Origin: Hyphomicrobium sp.
GTDB taxonomy: Bacteria > Pseudomonadota > Alphaproteobacteria > Rhizobiales > Hyphomicrobiaceae
Direction: 5' to 3'
DNA: 64,000 bases
NCBI GenBank assembly: GCA_002928515.1
Contig: PERI01000002.1
Span: 62,001 to 126,000 of the forward strand
The notes beneath the pieces were generated by a model that worked only from the letters and a program-made list of their open reading frames with translations, did no database searches and was not told where the DNA came from. Numbering within the stretch: the stretch's first letter is position 1; the number at the start of each line of letters is the position of its first letter. A program made the position numbers and the translations under genes. Of the stretch, positions 58,177 through 64,000 are shown one piece after another.

Positions 58177-59694
58177 TTAGGCGAAAACACCTCCCGTTGC
58201 CGTGGTGCCAGCAGTGCTGCCAGCAGGTTGGGTCGTACCATAAGTTTGAATCGCCCCATTCAGCACGGCCGAATAGCGCTTGCCACTTATAGTCCCGGTA
58301 TAACTGCACGTATTGTGTTGGATATACCCGAGCGTTGAGCAATTGATCGTGGTGGTAAATGTGCGTGTGCCACAAGTGAATGTGCAGTTAAAGAACGATA
58401 TTTTTCCTGCGTCTAAAGACCAAACCATGTTGTTAGCATTCGATGCAATTGAGATGGACTGGTTATCGCTATTCACAAAGCCATCAAATTGGGCAACGAT
58501 ATGCGTTCCACCTGCGCCTAAGGTCCCAAATTCAAGGCCAGAGCCGAGTTCGATAACACCGCCACCGAAAGCTAAAATGTTGTAACCATTTGTTGCTGCA
58601 TTCTCGAGACGCAAATTCTGAAGTCTTGCTCGCGCTCCAACGCCAAAGGCTTCGATTGCACCCCGAAAGGATGCACTTCGCGAGATGATCGTCGTGCTGC
58701 CTGTACCAGTGATGACGAGATCGTTGGTCGAGGCTTGACCAACCATGACTGGAATTGAAATTGCGCCGACGAAGGTCCCCGCACCAACGCTTATCGTTAC
58801 GGCGAACCCGTTGTAGTCGATTTTTGCCGAAGCATTTAGAGCGCCTTGAATCGTTAAAAATGCCCCGGTATTCGAGTTGATCAACCCTGAATTGCTGTCA
58901 TTCCCGTCTGTGCGAACGTAATACGTTCGATTGGCCGTCAATACTTCGCGATACGACGATTTTGGGAACGCTACGCGTCCATTGTTGCGGTCGATGACTA
59001 TGGCGTCATGGAATGTCGAGCCATCCGGCGAAACTTTGAAACGAAAATCATCGTCCCCTGTCGTGCCGATTTCCGCGCGCCCTGAAAACCCAGTCTGAAA
59101 CAAGAAGCTTGCAGTGTCTCCCGCTGCGGCCTTGTTGATTTTGATTTGATGCCCGTTGCCGACGTTGTTGAACAGGCTTGCTGCGCTGTTGATCGAAAGC
59201 CGGTTTGTGCTATCCGCCGTAGCATTGATGCCAAGCGTTGACGGCGTAATCGGCGTATAGCGCGCATCGCCACGAGCGTCGTTGTGATAGTGCGGGTGAT
59301 CGTCGTCACCTAGTCCGGTGAGTAAGCCGTGATCGCTGGTGCCACCACCTCCGCTCGTTGATACTGCCGACCATCCGGCGCCATCATACACAACGAGCGC
59401 GTTTTCATCGGCAATCCAAGCCAGCCAGCCTTCATTGGGAGTGTAAATTTCCCAAGCGCCATCTTGGAAAGCTGCGAGTTTGCCCGTGGCTCCCGTCCAA
59501 GCCCCCGTTGCGCTTGCTGCCACGATATAGCGTGCGCCTTCATCTGGCGTTGACGGCGGCGTTGCCAGATCGCGATCCAGAACGGCTATTTGCACAAGGC
59601 AATCGAGCGCGCGGATCGCCTCGTTGTGGGTGACGTGCTTCTGCGATTGAGCAGCCAAGATGTACGGCAAGGCAAGGTTGGGCGTATCGGTCAT
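58177..59694 (-). CDS. DUF2793-type protein, phage/gene-transfer-agent tail-associated
   Basis: N-term TPNLALPYILAAQSQKHVTHNEAIRALDCLVQIAVLDRDLATPPSTPDEGARYIVAASATGAWTGATGKLAAFQDGAWEIYTPNEGWLAWIADE; C-terminal region is Ser/Thr/Asn/Gly-rich and beta-repeat-like. Confidence 0.8.
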   Translation of the reverse strand: MTDTPNLALPYILAAQSQKHVTHNEAIRALDCLVQIAVLDRDLATPPSTPDEGARYIVAASATGAWTGATGKLAAFQDGAWEIYTPNEGWLAWIADENALVVYDGAGWSAVSTSGGGGTSDHGLLTGLGDDDHPHYHNDARGDARYTPITPSTLGINATADSTNRLSINSAASLFNNVGNGHQIKINKAAAGDTASFLFQTGFSGRAEIGTTGDDDFRFKVSPDGSTFHDAIVIDRNNGRVAFPKSSYREVLTANRTYYVRTDGNDSNSGLINSNTGAFLTIQGALNASAKIDYNGFAVTISVGAGTFVGAISIPVMVGQASTNDLVITGTGSTTIISRSASFRGAIEAFGVGARARLQNLRLENAATNGYNILAFGGGVIELGSGLEFGTLGAGGTHIVAQFDGFVNSDNQSISIASNANNMVWSLDAGKISFFNCTFTCGTRTFTTTINCSTLGYIQHNTCSYTGTISGKRYSAVLNGAIQTYGTTQPAGSTAGTTATGGVFA

Positions 59695-59737
59695 TCTAGC
59701 GTCGTCCTCAACGAGCCTCCCTCGTTATCGCTAGAAT
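59693..59737 (-). promoter_or_regulatory. Nested inverted repeat over the start of the DUF2793 gene
   Basis: ATTCTAGCG (59693-59701) / CGCTAGAAT (59729-59737), enclosing AACGAG (59710-59715) / CTCGTT (59721-59726); the ATG is at 59692-59694. Confidence 0.6.
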
Positions 59738-59796
59738 AAATCCGCCAGTGAGTGCGGGGATAAGTTTTTTTTCATGAAGCATTTCAGCGCGCTTAA

Positions 59797-62286
59797 CTAC
59801 GTTCCGCGCGGCTTTGCGCGGGCTGTTGGTAGCGCGTTCGCTGGGTCTTCCGGCCAAACATGTTTGGGGTATTGGCCACGCATATCAGCGCGCACCGTGC
59901 TCCACGATCCGGCCCAGAAGCCTGGCAGGTCGCGCGTAATTTGGATTGGCCGATGTGCGGGTGACAATAGGGTCAGCGTTAATGGGTACCGTCCGCCCGC
60001 GATGCTCGGGTGTGCCTTCAATCCGAACAATTCCTGCACGCGAATGTGTACTGAGGGTGCGCCTGCGCCTTCGTAGTCGACGGCGAAACGATTGCCGGTA
60101 GGCGCTTCGAAATGCGTTGGCGCATCGGCATCTAAACGCTGGCGCAACGCCCATGGCAGCATCACATCGAGTGCCGCGGCGAGATCATCCGGCGTGATCT
60201 CAGCTAGCCTCGTTTTGCCTGGCACGAAGGGCTGCAACCAAGTTTCGACTTGCGCAGATAAAGCGGCATCGCTGAGATCAGGCCAGTCTCCCGCGGCTGA
60301 TTTGAGAAATGCAATGCGGGTGCGCAATTGCATCTGAGATTTTGACCACGGCAGTTGATCGACACCCGATGTGGCAATGCCTGCTGCCAGCACAGCCGAC
60401 ACATCTTCTCCTGCACGTAACGCGCGCTGCTCGCTCGACAGCACGATGGCGTCAAGACGACGCGTGCGTCGCGCGCGAACTGCACGCGCTGCGGTGTCGT
60501 AACTCACCTCATCGACAGTCTTGATGCGATCGCCGGCTATTTGGATCAGTTCGTTCTCGTCGAGTGCGGTGGCAAGTAGGATGCGTGTTGCTGCTGCCCG
60601 ACCTTGCATTTCAGCGATGACAAGATAGGGCGCACGCGCCAGCGGATGGCCGGGGTCCAATTGTCCAGCACGTCCGTTGGCAAGCAGAAACTGGCCGGTC
60701 GTTCCGCGCGATTTCGCGATGCGATCAGGATACGCGCGCGCAAGAATTGACGCTGGTGAATTTGGTTCCGCGCTCACGTGATCGGATAGTGCAGGATTCA
60801 TAACTGAACGCGCCCATCCTCGCGCCAAGCGCCGCATGTCTTCGGCGCGACGCGAGCGGTCGCGACGAAAGTTATCTAATCGCACAGTGAGGTCGGCATC
60901 GTTGCCGCCCATACCGCGCTCCACAAGAACGGCAGCGATATCTGCTGCATCTTCGATTGCGTTGCGCCCGGGTGCCGTCAGCACCATGTGCGCCAAACGC
61001 GGCGGCAATGGTAGGGATCTTAATCGGCGTCCTTGGGGTGTGATGCAGCCTGCATCATCCAGTGCGTCAATGACCTGCAAGCTCGCGCGTGTCGCAGCGA
61101 TCAATCCTTCGCTTGGCGGATCGAGCCAGGCTAGCGTGCGTGGGTCGGGCGCCCCCCATTCAGCGCAATCGAGTAACAAGCCTGAGAGATCGGCGCTGCG
61201 AATTTCCGGATCAGCGAACGGGGCAAGGCCTTGGGTTTCAGGCTCTTCCCAAAGTCGATAGCAGACGCCTGGTTCAGTGCGACCGGCGCGGCCACGTCGC
61301 TGATCGGCGGCCGCGCGTGAGACGCGCACGGTTTCTAGGCGTGTGACACCGACATCCGCCTCATATCGGGGCACGCGCGCCAAACCGCTATCGATCACAA
61401 CGCGCACGCCTTCAATGGTCAGCGATGTTTCTGCAATTGACGTGGCCAGAACGATCTTGCGTCGCCCTGGCTGAGCTGGCGAAATGGCGAGATCTTGCGC
61501 TGCGGGGGTGAGAGCGCCGTAAAGCGGCGCGATATCAACGGCACGATCGTCAATGCGCTCCGACAACTTTTCGGCAACGCGGACAATCTCACCTTGACCG
61601 GGTAAAAATACCAGCATCGATCCTGTCTCACGTGACAGCAATCGCACGATCAGGCCTGCAACATCATCGTCGATGCGCTGAGACGGACGGCGCACGTAGC
61701 GCGTTTCAATCGGAAAGGTCCGACCTTCACTTGTAATGACAGGCGCATTGCCGAGCAGCGCGGCGACGCGCGTGGCTTCCAGGGTTGCCGACATGACAAG
61801 CAACCTAAGGTCTGGCCGCAAACCCGCCCGTGCATCAAGCGCCAGCGCGAGGCCAAGATCGGCATCGATTGAGCGCTCGTGGAATTCGTCGAATAACACC
61901 GCACCGACCCCTGTTAACTCCGGATCGTCGAGTATCATGCGCGTGAAGACACCTTCGGTGATCACTTCGACGCGAACGTTTGGTCCCGTTTGCGAAGACA
62001 AGCGTGCACGCAAACCGATGGTCTGCGCCAACTTTTCGTTCAGTGTCACCGCCATACGCTCGGCTGCGGCGCGCGCTGCAATACGGCGCGGTTCGAGTAC
62101 GAGAATTTTGTTATGCTGAAGCCATCGTTCATTCAAAAGCGCGAGTGGGACTCGGGTGGTTTTGCCAGCGCCGGGCGGAGCTACGAGCACGCCAACGCCC
62201 GTGTCTGCAAGCGCGCGGCGCACGTCGTCGAGGACATCATCGATCGGGAGTGATTTGCTGGACCTCATCATCGTCACATCGCACAC
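59797..62286 (-). CDS. hrpB: ATP-dependent helicase HrpB
   Basis: VLVAPPGAGKTTRVPLALL, LFDEFHERSIDADLGLAL, LVMSATLEATRVAALLG, QRRGRAGRTEPGVCYRLW. Confidence 0.97.
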   Translation of the reverse strand: MCDVTMMRSSKSLPIDDVLDDVRRALADTGVGVLVAPPGAGKTTRVPLALLNERWLQHNKILVLEPRRIAARAAAERMAVTLNEKLAQTIGLRARLSSQTGPNVRVEVITEGVFTRMILDDPELTGVGAVLFDEFHERSIDADLGLALALDARAGLRPDLRLLVMSATLEATRVAALLGNAPVITSEGRTFPIETRYVRRPSQRIDDDVAGLIVRLLSRETGSMLVFLPGQGEIVRVAEKLSERIDDRAVDIAPLYGALTPAAQDLAISPAQPGRRKIVLATSIAETSLTIEGVRVVIDSGLARVPRYEADVGVTRLETVRVSRAAADQRRGRAGRTEPGVCYRLWEEPETQGLAPFADPEIRSADLSGLLLDCAEWGAPDPRTLAWLDPPSEGLIAATRASLQVIDALDDAGCITPQGRRLRSLPLPPRLAHMVLTAPGRNAIEDAADIAAVLVERGMGGNDADLTVRLDNFRRDRSRRAEDMRRLARGWARSVMNPALSDHVSAEPNSPASILARAYPDRIAKSRGTTGQFLLANGRAGQLDPGHPLARAPYLVIAEMQGRAAATRILLATALDENELIQIAGDRIKTVDEVSYDTAARAVRARRTRRLDAIVLSSEQRALRAGEDVSAVLAAGIATSGVDQLPWSKSQMQLRTRIAFLKSAAGDWPDLSDAALSAQVETWLQPFVPGKTRLAEITPDDLAAALDVMLPWALRQRLDADAPTHFEAPTGNRFAVDYEGAGAPSVHIRVQELFGLKAHPSIAGGRYPLTLTLLSPAHRPIQITRDLPGFWAGSWSTVRADMRGQYPKHVWPEDPANALPTARAKPRGT

Positions 62287-62324
62287 CGGCGCGCGAAAAT
62301 CATGCGCTATCGGCTTGATCGCGG

Positions 62325-63011
62325 CTATGTGTTGCGTGCAGCCTCGGCCGCCTGACGTATGGCCTTGATGTTGGTTGCGTACGCGGCCTGTGCCCCGCCT
62401 TTGAACACCGCTGAGCCAGCGACCAGAACATTCGCGCCAGCGGCCGCAACGTGCGCCGCTGTCTCTGGCGTTACCCCGCCATCGACTTCGATATCGATGT
62501 CTCGGTCACCGACCATGTCTTTCACACGACGAATCTTTTCGAGCACGGACGGTATGAACGCTTGCCCGCCAAAGCCTGGATTGACCGTCATGAGTAAAAT
62601 GAGATCGAGCCGTTCGAGCACATGAGCAATCGCCGTTTCCGACGTCGATGGATTGAGCGAGACGCCAGCTTTTTTGCCAAGCGCTTTGATCGCCTGCAAC
62701 GAACGATCAAGATGCGGCCCGGCTTCTGCGTGCACGGTGATGATATCCGAACCCGCAGCCGCGAAGTCGGATAAATACGGGTCGGCTGGTGCAATCATCA
62801 AATGGACGTCGAAAATTTTCTTTGATGCGCCACGCACGGCTTTAATGACAGGTGGTCCAAATGTGATGTTGGGCACGAAATGTCCGTCCATCACATCGCA
62901 ATGGATCCAGTCGGCGCCAGCCGCATCAATGGCGCGCACTTCTTCGGCCAAGCGGCCGAAATCCGATGACAGAATGGATGGTGCGATAAGTAGCGGACGC
63001 ACGATGGGCAA
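62325..63011 (-). CDS. rpe: Ribulose-phosphate 3-epimerase
   Basis: [75 protein letters not shown]. Confidence 0.98.
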   Translation of the reverse strand: MPIVRPLLIAPSILSSDFGRLAEEVRAIDAAGADWIHCDVMDGHFVPNITFGPPVIKAVRGASKKIFDVHLMIAPADPYLSDFAAAGSDIITVHAEAGPHLDRSLQAIKALGKKAGVSLNPSTSETAIAHVLERLDLILLMTVNPGFGGQAFIPSVLEKIRRVKDMVGDRDIDIEVDGGVTPETAAHVAAAGANVLVAGSAVFKGGAQAAYATNIKAIRQAAEAARNT

Positions 63012-63076
63012 TTCCTTATTCGACGACTTTGCAGGGGCAAGCTAACCGGATTCGCGATCGGGGCAACGGCTAGATG

Positions 63077-63952
63077 TTACAACGCGCGGCGGCGACGCTC
63101 GACGAGCTGTAAAATCAACGGTGTTAGGATCAACTGCATAGCGAGGTCGAGCTTACCACCAGGAATGACAATCGAGTTCGCGCGGGACATAAAGCTATCG
63201 TGGATCATGGACAGCAAATAGGCGAAGTCGATGCCGCGCGGTTCCTTGAAGCGGATAATGACCATCGACTCATCGGGTGTCGGAATCCAACGTGCCGTAA
63301 ACGGGTTCGATGTATCGACCGTTGGCACGCGCTGGAAATTGATATCGGTCTCGGTGAATTGTGGGCAGATGTAGCGCACATAGTCGGGCATTCGGCGCAG
63401 AATAGCTTCTGTTACCTCTGCTGTCGTGTAACCGCGGTGGGCACGATCGCGATCGATTTTTTGAATCCATTCGAGATTGATCACAGGCACGACGCCGATT
63501 TTTAAATCGGCATAGCGCGCCAAGTTCACGTCGTCGGTTACGACCGCGCCATGCAAACCTTCATAAAGTAATAAGTCGGTGCCTGGCTCGATCTCTGCCC
63601 AAGGCGAGAACGTGCCTGCCTTACATTTTGCGATCCTCGCTTCGTTATCATCGTGGATGTATTGCCGCGTTTGGCCTTTTCCGTTTTCGCTATACGTGCG
63701 GAACAGCGTTTCCAAATCTTCGAGAAGATTTGCTTTCGGGCCGAAATGACTGAAGTTTGGATCGCCGAGCTTTTCAGCTTTGACCATCGCTTGTTCCATG
63801 CCGATCCGGTCATAGCGATGGAACGCGTCGCCTTGCACGAATGCCGCCTTCACATCCTCGCGTCGAAAAATATTTTCGAATGTATGCCGGACCGACGTCG
63901 TCCCCGAACCCGACGAACCTGTGACCGATATAATGGGATGCTTGATCGACAT
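63077..63952 (-). CDS. prk: Phosphoribulokinase
   Basis: HPIISVTGSSGSGTTSVRHTFENIFRREDVKAAFVQGDAFHRYDR; NFSHFGPKANLLEDLE. Confidence 0.96.
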   Translation of the reverse strand: MSIKHPIISVTGSSGSGTTSVRHTFENIFRREDVKAAFVQGDAFHRYDRIGMEQAMVKAEKLGDPNFSHFGPKANLLEDLETLFRTYSENGKGQTRQYIHDDNEARIAKCKAGTFSPWAEIEPGTDLLLYEGLHGAVVTDDVNLARYADLKIGVVPVINLEWIQKIDRDRAHRGYTTAEVTEAILRRMPDYVRYICPQFTETDINFQRVPTVDTSNPFTARWIPTPDESMVIIRFKEPRGIDFAYLLSMIHDSFMSRANSIVIPGGKLDLAMQLILTPLILQLVERRRRAL

Positions 63953-64000
63953 TCTTGAATTTTTGAACCTATGGAAACGGGTTGATACGTGTTGGACACA

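Overview
The window is a nearly complete alphaproteobacterial photosynthesis gene cluster (PGC) of about 45 kb (roughly 6.6-52.7 kb), with accessory genes on both flanks and Calvin-cycle genes (rpe, prk) at the right edge. Left flank: an RND-pump fragment (minus strand, runs off the window edge), YceI, cytochrome b561, and a convergent ATP-grasp / cytochrome P450 pair. PGC core: crtD, crtI, then on the minus strand bchC-X-Y-Z-pufQ-B-A-L-M and crtE-crtF; then crtC, two micro-ORFs, dxs, an unknown 147-aa membrane protein, crtB, bchO-D-I, a HAD(CbbY-like)-CBS fusion, a small membrane protein, bchP, a PucC-family gene, bchG, ppsR, ppaA/aerR; then on the plus strand bchF-N-B-H-L-M-lhaA-puhA-B-C-orf-acsF-puhE-hemA. 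Right flank: an LTA-synthase/sulfatase-like protein, a FIST / hybrid histidine kinase / NarL-type regulator module, an orphan DUF2793 phage/GTA-tail-like protein, hrpB, rpe and prk. No pufC, pucBA, crtA or bchE was seen in the window. The cluster therefore looks like an RC-LH1 system with a spirilloxanthin-type carotenoid pathway and an O2-dependent cyclase. Most interesting items: (1) a fusion of a catalytically degenerate CbbY-like HAD domain to a CBS pair inside the PGC, with a strong internal Shine-Dalgarno/ATG that could also give a free CBS protein; (2) a 59-aa membrane micro-ORF absent from the supplied ORF track, tail-to-tail with crtC; (3) several TGT-N12-ACA PpsR-type operators read directly from the sequence, including a tandem pair over the hemA promoter; (4) a P450 + ATP-grasp pair beside crtD; (5) a FIST-kinase-regulator module; (6) a DUF2793 gene whose start codon lies in a 9-bp perfect inverted repeat. 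All family names come from reading the translations; no database search was run.
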